Assembly: GCA_024195265.1 (NCBI GenBank)
Contig: JAJLRJ010000013.1
Coordinates: forward strand, 20,567,021 to 20,631,020
Reading direction: 5' to 3'
DNA: 64,000 nucleotides
Source: Dendrophyllia cribrosa
Lineage: Eukaryota; Cnidaria; Anthozoa; Scleractinia; Dendrophylliidae
Under the pieces are notes generated by a model. The model was not told the DNA's origin and ran no database searches. It was given only the letters and a program-made list of their open reading frames with translations. Position 1 is the first letter of the stretch. The number at the start of each line of letters is the position of its first letter. The position numbers and the translations under genes were made by a program. Below are positions 42,309-55,033 of this stretch, piece by piece.

Positions 42309-42737
42309 GGTGTTTCCCTCCAGTTTCCGTGTAGCCGCACCGACCATTTTTCAGCGGCCGTTTAACTAACTTTCCTTTATTGAATTAGTATGAAACTTAC
42401 ACAAAATATTGTACAAAGTTTGAAGTTTATAAGAGTGTAACAATTTTGTAAATCAGATTTAAAATTGCGGAGATAAACGAGAAACATTGAAATCACTTGA
42501 GTCTAAATTCCGAGCGATTGCGATGGCATCTAGAAAAATCAAAACTATTACGATAAACTATGACATATGGCAAACAAAACATCTAAAAATTAGAAACTTT
42601 TGCCAAGCCGATTTTGAGTAAATTAGAAAACCATTTCGAACTTGTGATTTTGTATGTGTATGAGCACATCTACAAGTTCCTCAATTAAGCTTATAAAAGT
42701 TTAATTTCTCAATCTCAAATTAACGCCAAAATGTGTG
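42309..42737. mobile_element. TTAA-associated element, GGTGTTTCCCTCCAG end
   Basis: TTAA at 42305-42308 precedes GGTGTTTCCCTCCAG. A second copy of this left end lies at 56697-56919. The opposite terminus was not found on either copy, so both are probably truncated. Confidence 0.5.
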
Positions 42738-43625
42738 TTTAGTGTATGAGATGAAACTATGAAAGTTTGAAAGCGTTTCTCGTTTTAGTTTTGGAGATTC
42801 GATTTTCTATAGGAAACCGTAGTTTTTTGACTGAGTCCTTGATATTGTAGTTTTAGCACTTTTCTACATATTAAAAAACCGCGAGATAGATTTTTTTTAA
42901 ACTTTTATAGTCGTTTCTTTATAATATGAACAACGTTGTCTTTAAGTTTCATCTTGATTGAAACATTGCAACATGGTCAAATAAAATAATAAAGTTCACC
43001 TAAAACGCGATTGAGACTTTGTGCTTTGATTGCACGGTTGAAGGCGCACGTCGCAAAGACGCTTTAATTAATTCAGGCGAAGTATAACGCATTTCTGCGT
43101 GTTGAGAATTATGCAAATCGCGTTGACTTCTTTCTTTTCCCTACAATTCAAAATGTCGAGGCTGTCCAGTGCACGTCAAATGCGAATAAAAAACCTGCTT
43201 TCAAATAAACGTCCCACTGAAATTCGTGGGAATGATAAAAATAACGTGGAACACAGCCCCTAACGTTACTCCGCAAAACATGATGGTCACGCAGAAATGC
43301 GTTGCACTTCACCTGAATTAATTAAATAAGGCGTCTTTGTGCGCCTTCAAAGCACAAAGTCTCAATCGCGTTTTGGGTGAACTTTATTATTTTATTTGAC
43401 CATGTTGCAATGTTTCAATCAAGATGAAACTTCGAAACAATATTGTTCATATTATAAAGAAACGACTATAAAAGTTTAAAAAAAATCTATCTCGCGGTTT
43501 TTTAATATGTAGAAAAGTGCTAAAACTACAATATCAAGGACTCAGTCAAAAAACTACGGTTTCCTATAGAAAATCGAATCTCCAAAACTAAAACGAGAAA
43601 CGCTTTCAAACTTTCACAGTTTCAT
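42738..43625. repeat. inverted duplication, arms of about 350 bp
   Basis: 42738-43103 and 43290-43625 are near-perfect reverse complements (TATGAGATGAAACT...TTTCTGCGTG). The right arm is the 3' tail of the minus-strand gene at 43614, and its last codons are inside the arm. The left arm therefore duplicates that gene's end in opposite orientation. Confidence 0.85.
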
Positions 43626-44423
43626 CTCATATTCAGTACTTTCGTCTCCGGCTCTACTCTTTTCTTTAGCTTTATCAGCATCAAGGGAGGCTCTCAGTTC
43701 CTGTTCAACGTTCTCAAAATATTGCAGACGCTCAAGAGATGTTCCAATGAGCCCATCATTCTTTGAACGAGAAGAACTTGAAGTACCAAATAATGACGCT
43801 TGATCACCGAATGCTGGTGGCAGCAAATCTACATCATCGTTCTGGGAATCATCATCGTCATGTGTCGTCAACAAGTACAGGCGTGGAATTGTCAAGCTTG
43901 TGAACTGTTTGTACCTCTCGGCAGAAAACTCAAATGGCTTGCCATTTTCTTCCATTAAAATAATGAAGTCACCGCTGAAGTTGCCCATTGCAGTAATCAT
44001 TTTCCCCAATTCACCAACTGGACTCATCCTATTCGGGAACAAAAGATTTTCTGCAATATCCTGACACTCTTGAAGGGATGCTTGGCGAGGTACGTGGAAT
44101 GTACGAGTACCGCCACCGACATTCTTTTTCTGCTGGACAAAACCACGCCCAGGCTTCCAATGCTTCCAGCCGAACTCAAATGTAAGAGTGGCTGTTTTTG
44201 CCGATTTTGCTGTTGAGTTACCAGCTTCACCAGGCGTTTGAGCTTGACGTTTCCTTCCTCTGCCTTGCCCAAGGATTTGTTTTATTTTGGCTATCTTTTC
44301 TTTCCGGTCTGAAAAGATGCTTGTTTTGCAAAATGACTTCAGCTTAATTCTGTCTCCCTTTGCAACTAAACCAAGTTCTATTAGGTCGTCTTCGTCCATT
44401 ACATTGACGGCATCTTTATCAAT
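43614..44423 (-). CDS. exon of a SAM-domain protein with cnidarian-type unknown domain, C-terminus truncated
   Basis: A 3' acceptor (TTGATCGAACTTTCAG, AG at 44425-44424) opens a frame that runs 261 codons from the first ATG. It begins with the last helix of a SAM domain (MDEDDLIELGLVAKGDRIKL), so an upstream exon must exist. Next come a basic linker, then a region with FGWKHWKPGRGF, LLFPNRMSPVGELGKMI and FEFSAERYKQF that resembles an unknown domain found in coral proteins annotated as G2/M E3-ligase-like (family recall). An acidic and coiled stretch closes the protein. The end falls inside an inverted repeat arm, so a normal HECT-like or RING tail, if any, is missing. No upstream SAM exon was found in the window. 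Confidence 0.6.
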   Translation of the reverse strand: MDKDAVNVMDEDDLIELGLVAKGDRIKLKSFCKTSIFSDRKEKIAKIKQILGQGRGRKRQAQTPGEAGNSTAKSAKTATLTFEFGWKHWKPGRGFVQQKKNVGGGTRTFHVPRQASLQECQDIAENLLFPNRMSPVGELGKMITAMGNFSGDFIILMEENGKPFEFSAERYKQFTSLTIPRLYLLTTHDDDDSQNDDVDLLPPAFGDQASLFGTSSSSRSKNDGLIGTSLERLQYFENVEQELRASLDADKAKEKSRAGDESTEYEMKL

Positions 44424-46058
44424 CTGAAAGTTCGATCAACAGCACAAGAATAAGACGCACAATATAATGACCAATATGAGGTGGATTGAATGCTCTACCT
44501 TTTGTTACTGAGGCTAGGTTTTCGAGAAGCACAGCTAAGAATTATTACTCGGGTGAAATTTTCTTGCGAGGAGACCCTTTTTGGATATACAGCAACTCAA
44601 CTTCCCCTAAGGGACTGGTCAAAACGTATAGGGAGGAGAGGGGTGGGCCAGAGCGTTTGAAAATATGGTAGATCAAAAACAAACAACCCACCCCATATAC
44701 CCATATACTTTTTGACCAGTCCCTAAAAATGTTTTACTAACAATTATCAGAAAAAGCAAAGACAAGGACGTTTCAAACGGTGGGAAGGCTGCAGTAGCAA
44801 ATTTTGTAGAAAAACCCAGTATCTAACTAAACTGTTTTACAATGGTATGTAATGTGTATTTTTTTTTTCACATCCATGGTTAATTAAAAATCAATAAAGC
44901 CTCCTTAAAGACTATCACTAATACCGGTATTTGTTTCTTGTTATTTTAAAAATGAAATTTGATATTGTTTTCTTCGTTTTGATGTTGGGCACTCTTGGAA
45001 GTGAAACAGTTAAGAATGATTCTACTGTAGATGAATTGGGCAGTGATTCTGGTGTGCAAAATCCAAAGAACAACAAGATCAATGAATACAGAATATAGTC
45101 AAGTTAACAGGATAAATTGTGTTATCAGGCTGAGAACAAAGGACATATTTGCCAGCTTTCCAATAGGAAACAGTTTGAAATTGATAAAAAAAGGTTCACA
45201 TGAGCCACACAAGATGTGAAATTTTAATAACAGTCTCAATATGTTCATTAGAACTAGCTATATACTGCTAAAAAAGCTGACTGCCTACAATCAATTGAGC
45301 AATCAGTTAATTGACATGGATATAGAAAACTCTGAGAACTAATAAAGATCAGTTAATGTTTACCATATTTTTCCTTTTTACCTTTTTTACTTTTAACTAT
45401 GTAAAGGTTGGCAGAGAGAGGGATATAGAAAGGAAGTCTGAGACTGAATAAAGTTTCTCTCACAACTTGCAAAGCAGTCTACCATATTTATTCTAATAAA
45501 TGCCCTGTACCTAATAGAGACCTTTATCTTCCCTTTGTTTTGGTTTTTGGTATGCTAATATATGTTATCAGGCATGATAATGTTATCGATTTGATGATGA
45601 AAATTACGGGTAGAATCATATTTAAGACAACTTAACGCTTCAGTGTTAATTAATTTAAAACAAAGGAAGATAAAAATTGAACCAGGTGACCCAAAATGGG
45701 TACTACCACAGTGGTCAGCATAAAAACAAGAGAAATTTAGAAGTTTTAAAGTTATATTAAATCTAAAATAAAGTAAAGTTAAACTGGTTAAACCTCATGC
45801 AATTACTACTGTAATTCAATTAATATTGTGAATTTCATGGCTAATAAATTTCTGGATAAAACTACGGTTATGTATTTTTGCACTGGAGGAGAAATTTGTT
45901 CACATTTGACTTCATTGTTGTAACTACTTCTTTAGGTGCAAATAACAACACACACTTCTATAAGGCTTTTCAATAAAAAACTATTCCGAAATGTATGAAA
46001 AATGCTACTTAATTAAGTTAACAAGCTTACAATTATTGTACATGTAGGTATTAAACTA
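44424..46058. other. no gene recognised
   Basis: Upstream of the SAM exon on its strand. No second SAM exon could be seen. Short plus frames at 44486 and 45031 are unassigned. Confidence 0.45.
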
Positions 46059-46221
46059 ATGTTGACGTCTAGAATCGAAGGTAGAGAAAGGTTTAACTGT
46101 GGTCAAACAACGGTCACAAGTACAATTTTTGCTATTTGTTACATGAACTTAAGTGAAACCATTATTATGTGTTCGGGGGCACACATATCACGAGGAAACA
46201 CATATCACTGTGACACCGCCA

Positions 46222-46366
46222 TTACTAACGAAGTGCTTCGCGATGTGACGTGTATCCCATTCGAGATATCTAATTCCGAGACTCACACATAACGCATCAC
46301 ACTTCACAAATCACGCTTTTTTCAATTACCGATTTCAAAGTTATTGTGCCAAAATGACCATTTTTA
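46222..46366 (+). repeat. repeat family E, copy 2
   Basis: Same sequence order as 40846-40995. Preceded by CCGCCATTAC, which also occurs near the start codon of exon 1. Confidence 0.75.
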
Positions 46367-46715
46367 CGGAACAATCCCGCTATTTTAGGCAATTAATGAA
46401 TGCAAAACTTTATCAACAAGAGAAAGTTTGTGTAGAAATTCAAAGAAAAAAATTCAACTACTTGAAGAAGCGAAATGTTTGGCATGGGGCAGTACCACCT
46501 TACAAGGTCTTCTCTGATTTGCTGAGAAAACAATAGAACAAACAACACACAACAATGGTCCCTAGCCCTAAAAACAATAGAGCTGCGTGATATCCAGATC
46601 CAATGAAATTATTAGAGGTTGTTAAGAGCTCCGTTGTATCTGGAATGATGGTTGATTTTTGCGCCGACGAAGGATACGCTTCCTAATCCGGTGTTGGGTG
46701 TCCTGTGACATTGGT

Positions 46716-46950
46716 GCACTTTAGATTTGAATACGAGTACGAGATTGAGTTCGAGTACGACTTTTGAATTTCAAGCCAGTCACGTCCCCACAGCTGTCGG
46801 TTCTTCCTGTTGCTGATCAGAAGATAAGGAGACTTAAGGTATCAAATTGTGCTGATAAATGGTTATCTAGAGCACGCTAACTAGGTTTGAACAGTCGTAT
46901 TCGTACTCAACCCACTCGTACTCGTAGTCCGATCTACTAAAGTTCGCTAT
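46716..46950. mobile_element. MITE family D, copy 2
   Basis: TAGATTTGAATACGAGTACG at the left and CACTCGTACTCGTAGTCC at the right. Matches 40155-40385 in order and length. Confidence 0.8.
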
Positions 46951-47440
46951 TTGTACCAAGCGGAACAAATCGAGAAAAACGTTTGTCGGTACCATTTCTG
47001 CGCCATGTTGAAACGTCATAATAGTATCCAGCATTCTGCAGCGCGTTTAAAAGGACGCGGCTTTGCCCTGAGTGCGGAGTTCTTTGCTGTCTTTGCAGTT
47101 TGACGCTTAATTTCGTAAATAGGATTTATCAAAGCCTGACTGATCAGAAACGTATTTGCTATGAATGGAGTATTCCGGCGCAACGCCATAGCGATCGTAC
47201 TCTGATCCATTGAGTTACTGTACGACATTGGAAACCGGCACATACCAAATGAAACGAGTCATTGTACAGTTGAATCCCGGTAATTGTAACTCGAACCCTC
47301 GGTAACTCGAACCACCCGCCTAACTCAAAGTGATTTATTTTCCCTTTAGCTAATTTTCTTTATAATTATACCTCGATACCTCAACCCTCATCACTCAAAG
47401 TCAAAACATACAGATGTACAGATGTAATTCAGAACACTGA

Positions 47441-47676
47441 GGCCCCGTTTACACGGGTCCGGACAAATTTTTGCACGGACAAAAACTTGCACGGTTCCAC
47501 CTTACATTTACACGGGACCGGCGGAACTGGACGAATTTTTGAACGGCTAAGTGTGCAAGTTCCGTGTAAACACCACTGCAGTCTGTAACAGAATTTGCAC
47601 GGATCCATGTAAACACGTGGTCTAGGAACAAAATTCGTCCGTGCAAAAATTTGTCCGGACCCGTGTAAACGGGGCC
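47441..47676. mobile_element. MITE with GGCCCCGTTTACACG ends and TGA duplication
   Basis: GGCCCCGTTTACACGGGTCC and the inverted right end GACCCGTGTAAACGGGGCC, flanked by TGA at 47438-47440 and 47677-47679. A 3-bp duplication fits Harbinger-type insertion (family knowledge). Confidence 0.8.
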
Positions 47677-47761
47677 TGAGTTTATTAGTGTATACAATAC
47701 ATTGTCCTTTGTGCCAACAGTTTTTGTTAATAGAACGGCATATTGTAAAACAAGGACTGGA

Positions 47762-47937
47762 CTGGATTTGTAAAACATGGACTTGTAAAACATGGATTTG
47801 TAAAACATGGACTTGTAAAACATGGACTTGTAAAACATGCACTTGTAAAATATGGATTTGTAAAACATGGACTTGTAAAACATGGACTTGTAAAACATGG
47901 ATTTGTAAAACATGGATTTGTAAAACATGGATTTTGT
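47762..47937. repeat. 15-bp minisatellite TTGTAAAACATGGA(C/T)
   Basis: Twelve units. Because 15 is a multiple of three, long periodic frames run on both strands (192 and 159 codons on the minus strand). These are repeat artefacts. Confidence 0.95.
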
Positions 47938-47939
47938 AA

Positions 47940-48904
47940 AATGAAAACAAAAAGTATTCTTTCGACTTTTTTAATTTCATTTTTTTCTGTCCTCCGGATG
48001 TTGTCACAGATTATATGTTAAAAAGTGTCGACGGGCCTGCACGACTTCTGCAGTACGCAAATAAATTTTAAATCCTTCATAGCTTAGCTTTTACATTCTT
48101 GACTCGAGTTTGGGTTCTAAGGTGAACCTCATCAGGCTCAATTATCCTCCGAAGAGTCAAGATTTAAGTCAGTTTTCCTCATACGAGGCTTTTGTGTAAA
48201 TACCGACCTAAAAGCTGAAAAGGCTCAGGCAACCTTTTATGTGGGCGGTTAGAAACAAAATATGAAAGCTGTGAGAAATAAATGTTGTAAAATTAACAAG
48301 GCTGCCGCTCGAGACTAACGGTAGCCAACTAGACATAGTCTAGTAAAAATTCAGTTTTGGCTAGTAGATTTTGGCTTCACTAGCCATTTTGGTTAGTGAA
48401 AATAATCCACGGTTGCATTTTTGCTTTCAGTTTGGGCTCAATCATGTCGTTCCGCGTTAAATGTTCAACGTAGCATCAGCCTTGCTTTACACTTTGATTT
48501 TATTTCTATTTTTGGCTTACTAGATCTTCTCCAGATCCTACGTACGCCAGCAGCATTTTCGTTCGCGATCCTTTGCTTCTTATTTACTTAATAAACAGAC
48601 TATTGAAGGTTGTGGAAAAGGCACTTTGAGCGCCAGAATTCATGACCGATTGCTTCACATTTTTTCACATTTATTTGTTTCATTTATATTTTTGGCACAT
48701 TAATTGTTTTTTAACTTCCAAAAATTCTAGGAAGAGGCTCGAGCACTTCCCCTACCCCTACCCCTGCTACGGGCCTGAACGCATCAGGCACTTCTATCAA
48801 AGAAATGGCATCATTCCTTACTTTAAGCAACGTATCAAAAAACAAGTTTCAATGAAATTTTTTAACCCTGTAAATTAATTCCTTTTTTTATTTTCGTGTT
48901 ATAT
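47940..48904. other. no gene recognised
   Basis: Intergenic-type DNA. No domain or repeat evident. Confidence 0.45.
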
Positions 48905-49159
48905 TTTTATTTACAAGGAATTAATGAATAACACTTTCGTGACGTCAGTGATGTAAGCTTCCAGCTGACTCGTCCCCAATCGTCTCTTTTGGCAAGTCGC
49001 GGGAGACGAGCGCGGGAACAGACACGGAGCGAGAGACGCACAACCGAGGGAAGCACGTGGGGTGATAAGGAGGAGGAAAAGGAAAGGGAGAGACGACGTC
49101 TCCCCACTTTCCTCCTTTCCATTACCCCTCGCGCTCCCCTCGCCCGTGCTTCTCTCGTT

Positions 49160-49349
49160 AATAGGCCATTTGCACGATGACGTCATTTGACTACAACTAC
49201 CAGAATTCATTTCATTTTTCTTTTCTTATTTAAATTTTGTAATCCCAGTGCGGTTTAAATAACAATAGCCCTAATTTGCACTACAAAACAAAAAACTGAA
49301 GGATTCTGGTAGTTGTAGTCATATAACGTCATCGTGCAAATGGCCTATT
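49160..49349. mobile_element. MITE, AATAGGCCATTTGCACGATG ends
   Basis: Ends AATAGGCCATTTGCACGATG and CATCGTGCAAATGGCCTATT are perfect inverted repeats, and GACTACAACTACCAG / CTGGTAGTTGTAGTC pair further in. It is 190 bp and non-coding. It lies just outside the DIRS-like element. Confidence 0.85.
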
Positions 49350-49639
49350 GAGGGACGACTTGGTACGAGTCAGTCAGTTGTTGTTATAGTAATTTATCCT
49401 CACTGCATATCTATTGTCTCGATCATGTTGAACTAAGTTATGGGAGGAATCCGCTCCCGGCTCCGACAGTTGCCATGCTTCGCCGGCACCACGCGCCGTC
49501 CAAACAACGACACACAAGCGGAGCTGAGAAAATACCACGTTACGCCCCAAAAACGCTAAAGTCGCTTTATTCCACAGACATCCTTTCCATTACTCAGATC
49601 CCCGTACAACCAATGTTAGTACCACTAACTCTGAACCAT

Positions 49640-50715
49640 GAAAGTACAGAAGCGTCCAAGCGATTAGACTATTGGTTGGATGTTTCCCGGATGAGAAACC
49701 GTGGAAGTAACAGTCGAAGCTCGGGGCATGACGGACTCCAAAAGGTTAAGAGTACTGGATGTCTGAGATACACGCGTATAGTGCCTGGCCATATCACTGC
49801 TTTTCCATCCCAGATACTGGGCCATCTCATCCGGAGAACAGCCCAAAATGTTAAGGGTGTTGGAAAGCCCGACCCTGAAACTGTGGGGTGTTTCCCCATC
49901 ACAAAGTTTCGCCTCGGAGAGATGCACACGCAAACGATGATTGACCGCCGAACCAAGAAATGGCCTCCCCCCGACACACTTCCCCCGATCGGAAGCTCAG
50001 AAAAAAATTAGCCCCCAGGCAAGGAGACCCCCAGAGCCTGGCAAGCAAGAATATAATAATCCAACCAAAGAACAGGGCAAACCTCTGGGTCTCGAAAAGG
50101 GACAAGGACAAATTCACGGGGTGAACCTTGCGAACTGTTTTTATGTAACAGACAATCTAATTAAAAAACCTTCCCGATCCCTTAACCTGAAAACTTGGTT
50201 GCAAGAGAGCCGCCCTAAATCCGATGCTCTGTCCCCAGTGAGGGTGAGGGTTTGCATTACTCAAACGGTCCAACTTATCATAAATAGCACGCAACTTCCC
50301 GACGAGGGAGTCCACGGAACCCGCCGCTAAGCGGCGGGGGCATTTACAAACTTTCCTATCACATGAGTAAGTGTGAACGACAGTTCTGCCTTTGCTATCT
50401 TTACTAATGAGAAATTTAACAATCTCTTCGGAAGTAGCGGAGGTTATGGACCTCGGTGGCGAAAGATAAAGCGAGGAAACTTGACAACTGCCGTTCCAAG
50501 GAAGACTTTTGCGTCTGATAAGGCTTGTTACTGGAAAACGATTTAAAGTCCACCAAACGGCTATTTATCGCCTTCACGTCTAGGTCAGGCTGGACAACCG
50601 GAGTAACAGGTGTTGCTGCTGATGTACCACAAGCCTGGCAAAAACTGGCATCATGATCGTTGGGATAGAGGCAAGACACACACCGCCGGGCTGCTTTCCA
50701 GGGACGTGAAACCTG
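49640..50715 (-). pseudogene. tyrosine recombinase (DIRS type), frameshifted
   Basis: The 5' part has a Cys-pair motif CLYPNDHDASFCQACGT, then an N-terminal SAM-like stretch in another frame (RRLAAGSVDSLVGKLRAIY). The catalytic end shows PHSFRVG (the H-x-x-R pair) and YLGWKSSDMARHYTR (W/H position and nucleophile Tyr). The enzyme would join circular cDNA into the chromosome. Several frame changes and a stop (about 50155) separate the parts. Confidence 0.7.
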
Positions 50716-50773
50716 AAGAGAAGATCTTTACGTAAGCAGCATGTTCGCTCAACAAAAGTGGTGATGTCGTCAC

Positions 50774-52928
50774 TCAACAAACGCAACGAAAAGCCCAAAG
50801 GTCCCATTGTAGTGGCCTAGGAAACCAGCCTGGAGTCACGGCAGGAGGAAAAAATAAAACGAAGTCGTCGCCCTTTCGCCCCAATAGAAATCGATCAATG
50901 CTCGCGGCCTGCAAGAACGCCCACCAGTACCGACGGGGCTGAATGTCCGGCACGACTATAGTGAACGGGCGCCGATAATGCGAGTCAATGAAGAAACGAA
51001 GGAGTGGACCGATCAGCACAAAGGGGGGGAAAACATAGAGGTTTCCCTCGGTAGGTAACTGCTGTGCAAACACATTGATGCCAGATGACTCCGGGGTGTG
51101 GCAAGGCGTGAAATGCGGTAGACGATTACCAAACCGATCACGGCGGCAGTTGCTGTCGAGTGACATGAGATCAAAGATATGCGGCCCAAACATTCTTTGG
51201 ACACGGGACAACGCCTCCTCAGAAAGGGTACAATCAAGATCCGAATGTCGACGCGACGGGGGGGGTCAGCCCCGTTTTCAGCAGAAGGAATGTAGTGCAT
51301 GTCAATCAAAACGTTGAACTCTTGACTCATCGTAAAATAGCCTTAATCACGTCATTCATCTTGGAGTTATTTCCACCCTCGCTCTGCCATGACCCCAACA
51401 GAACTCTGCTGTCCGTGTGGACATCAACGCGGGAATTTCGAATCTTTGACTTGGAAGCGTCTAAAGCACAGGACAACGCCTTAGCTTCTAAAAGATTTAT
51501 GCTGCCCGATTCGTCTCGCCAGTAATCCCGGGCCTCTACTCTGTCGCCATCCGTCGACAACACGCCTCCCCAGGCCCGTTTAGAAGCGTCGCAATACAAA
51601 GAGACAGTGATGTGTCTTTCCGATCTCCAAGGCAAACAATCCGTCCAGTCATCTAAAAACCGCCAATATTCCAGCTCAGATTGTAAAAGACCAGTGACCT
51701 TGGTGGCTGCCTTTGAATTACGTATAAGACCAGCGATGGCTTTGAAAATTTCACGAAGGTACAACCTGCAACCAGCTATAGCCAGGCTAAAGGAAACGCC
51801 CTTACCGGCAAAACGCTGAAGGGTTTTCAACGTTACCGTCTTTGATGCTAAAATGTTCTCCCTAAGCTCCTTGAATTTGACCTTTTTCTCCTCTGGAAGC
51901 AGGAAAGCCTGCCGGATAGAATCACATATAAAACCAAGGAAGGTGGCGAAAGTGGACGGGACGCGTTGAGGTTTATCCAAATTAACAAAATAACCGGCCT
52001 CCACAAGCAAATAACAGAGAATGTACGCCGCCGCCTCAGCGTTCTTGTAGCTAGGGGCCCAGGGCTGCCCAGACGACTGTACGAAAAGCTGACCGACGTG
52101 TCGATCATCGATATACTGAGAAAGTGGGACACTAAACGATCGGGCCGCACCAGAAACTGCCAGGCCCAAGTTATGGTAGAGGAAAGCGCTAGCCTTCCAG
52201 CCAAAAGGTAACGTACAAAATGTAAAGTAAAAGCCCTGCCACTTTAGGCCGAAAAAAGTACGGGAAGACGGGTGGAGAAACACATGTTGATAACCGCTTT
52301 TCTCATCGAAGGATGTCTGGAAATGGCCGGGCAAGACATACCTCGGCAAATCCGACAAATGGTCTAACTTGAAAGGAAGGTCCTTGATCCATAAATTCAG
52401 GTAACGCTCGTCGTGGCAGAGGCGAGGTTTTGAAGGCTCAACGGTGAGGGGTAGGACCAAATGCGGTGGTGAGACCTGGCCAACCTTGCCCCAAACCGAC
52501 AGGACTCCGGCCGATACCTATTGCAATATTGTAGAGGAAATAAAATACGAAAACTGAGCGCATGACTTGGAATTTCCCAACACGATAGGAGGAGGACGAT
52601 CCGAGTCAAAACTTCTACCCTTGAAGTCCCCCTTAAAGTGGACGAGAAATTGTTCAGCTCTCACCCCCTCGCTAATCACAGACATAAGGTCAACGTGCTC
52701 GTTGCTGATCCCCGACAGTAACTTTCCCCAAACCGCCGGGTGGGAATGTAGTGATCCAGCTTGAAAGTTATCCGGATTCCTAAATCGAAGGTTATGCAAA
52801 TTTCCAAGATCTGGATCCTTCGCTACCATGGCAGGGAAAGCCAAGGGGCCAACGAAAGGCTGGGTTCCCTTAAAAATATCACACCAAGATGACTCGACCG
52901 TCTCGCTGACGGCTGCTGCATTGCACAA
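50774..52928 (-). pseudogene. reverse transcriptase/RNase H plus methyltransferase-like region (DIRS type)
   Basis: The N-terminal part is 52928-52518. After a frameshift the RT proper (52460-51327) shows FDEKSGYQHV, LPFGWKASAF and YIDDRHVG. RNase H residues appear in SLYCDASKRAWGG (D), INLLEAKAL (E) and VDVHTDSRVL (D). Next, in a further frame, come HYIPSAENGADPP and a DIRS-type tail with IFDLMSLDSN and YVFPPFVLIG (51211-50774). At least two frameshifts break it. It is the most intact piece of the element. Confidence 0.85.
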
Positions 52929-53904
52929 CTTTCTTTGAAAAACAACCTAAGGGAACAAGTAGAAATGGGCAGAGATAAGAAACAGGGAGAAAACAAAAGG
53001 GAACCCAACCCTTCGTTGACCCCAGGCTCCGAACCAGGTCCAGAATTGAGGCACAGAGAATGCCCCCCAAGGTCAACGAGGGTAGAGAGTGAGGAACCCC
53101 CTTGTTCGGGAGAAAAATACGTGAGGACCAGGCCCAAAGAACTAAAAAACATGGCGTACAACAATCCACAAGACGACATAAGCTGAGACAGCTGGTAATC
53201 AAAGGAACTTTATTAAAGCATCATAAAGGCGCCTGCTGACAACACAACTGGAGGACGCCGAAATACAACAACTCCTACAGGGCGGAAACTTAACACAGCA
53301 ACGACCGCTTACTACAAAGCAAGGCTAATTTTTACCGCCTCTAAACCCCCCGCGGGGAGCGTGATAAGTAAACTGAGAAGGGCGTTGGTTGAAATGACAT
53401 TCGCGTGCCATATGGCCGAATTAGAAACGATTGCAATTAAAACAACGAACGTTTCCATAAGGTCTCGGGCGGGTATAACGAAATCCGCGCGACGGAGCTG
53501 CTGTAGCCCTGGTAGAGGGTTCCAAAATAGAAGTGGCCTCCTTCGCGATCTTGGCCCGAACTGGATCTCCTAAAAGGCCAACGAGGAGCCTCTACAACGA
53601 TTCGTCATCCAGTTGATCCGCTCTCGCTCTGACTTTATCGAGAGCCGCCGCGTACATGTCGGCTTTCTCGTGCGCCTCGTACCTCGCGAGGCGAACCAAA
53701 GATTGCAGAAGCTCGACCGCCTCATATCGATCAAACATGCTCAACGGGCGGTTTAAGTGTCTACGGAGAGTGACCAAGGCGTTTTCCGTGCTTCTGTGCG
53801 CTCCTTTGTCGTCCAAGGCTTTTAACTTCCTTTCAAGAGCTGAATACGATTAGGTAGCGGCTGAGAAACAAGAAAAGATAGGGGAATGAAAGTCACATCA
53901 CCAC

Positions 53905-54490
53905 ATATCTTATGCTTCCTTTCTCATCCGTTAATCTCCTTTGCCTTTTTTTTATATTTCCTTCCTTTCTTTTCCGTTCCACCTTTTTGCGCCATTCTAA
54001 AAACCACTTTCCTCTCTTTTCCTTTTCCTTCCTTCTTTCCCATTATTTTCCTTTTACTCTTTTCTCCTGCCCCACTAAAAGGCCACTTTCCCCACATTCT
54101 TCCTTTTTTTCTACTTTCTTCCTGCGCCACTTAAAGGCCACTTTTCCCTCATTCTCTCTTTGTTTCTTTCTTTTTTTTCCCTTGCCTTCTTACTGTGCCA
54201 CTTGAAGGCCACTTTCCCCACATTCTCTTTCCTTTCCTTTTCTTTTCCCTCTTTTTTTTTTCTTTGCCTTCTTACTGTGCCACTTAAAGGCCACTTTCCC
54301 CACATTCTCTTTCCTTTCCTTTTCTTTTCCCTCTTTTTTTTTCTTTGCCTTCTTACTGTGCCACTTAAAGGCCACTTTCCCCACATTCTCTTTCCTTTGC
54401 TTTTCTTTTTCCTCTTTTCTCTTTTCCTTCCTTTTTTTTTTTTTTGGCGCCAACTCTAAATTCACTTCACCTCACTTTCCCCTGCCTACA
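53905..54490. repeat. pyrimidine-rich minisatellite, unit about 82 bp
   Basis: Five or so units contain CACTTAAAGGCCACTTTCCC followed by CACATTCTCTTTCCTTTCC and a TTTTC tract. Strong strand asymmetry (almost pure C/T on plus). All frames through it, on both strands, are periodic artefacts. Confidence 0.95.
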
Positions 54491-55033
54491 GCGCCACTTA
54501 ACTCAAGTGCTTCCACCTCTCCTGCTCTTTTATCTTATACACCACGCAAAACAAAGGGAGCTTACCGACAATGGAAACAATACAACCACGACAACGTGTT
54601 AATGAAATGGGCGGAGGCGGCACAAAATAGTGCGCGAACAACCGCGGGGAAAGCAAACATATAAAATAAACGTAGAAAATACAATATAAGTATAACGAAA
54701 ACAAATAACGAACTTAAACCGAGCACCGCGAACGCGGGGGAGCAAAAAATCCCAGCAAAGCCAAACAGAAAACACGACAATATAACAAATGCGCAAAGAA
54801 ATAACAAGGCAGGTGACAAAACAAAAACTGGCAACGAATCCACGTGGGAAGGCCAACCAAGAAAGTGCCAACTAACGCGCCAGCCGCGGCCTAGCAAAAC
54901 TAATAAAAACGGGCAACGAAACGCAGAGAAACAAAACTAACGCAAACAAGAAAACTGAGCGTGCAGAACGCCGAAAACGCCGGCAAGAAAACGAAGCACA
55001 TTGCGCAAAACACCAGTTAAGACCAAAACAATT
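54491..55033. other. DIRS 5' region, no gene recognised
   Basis: Minus frames such as 54897-54562 are hydrophobic low-complexity translations with no family. This may be intron or leader of the gag gene. Confidence 0.35.

Noticed and set aside
47429..48007. A 192-codon minus frame with HVLQI repeats
   Set aside because: Generated by a 15-bp tandem repeat plus an adjacent MITE. There is no start context or domain.
49475..50330. Plus-strand frames of 178 and 129 codons
   Set aside because: They lie opposite the tyrosine recombinase text, which carries the catalytic motifs on the minus strand.
54111..54465. Lys/Glu-rich minus frames
   Set aside because: Purine strand of the 82-bp minisatellite.
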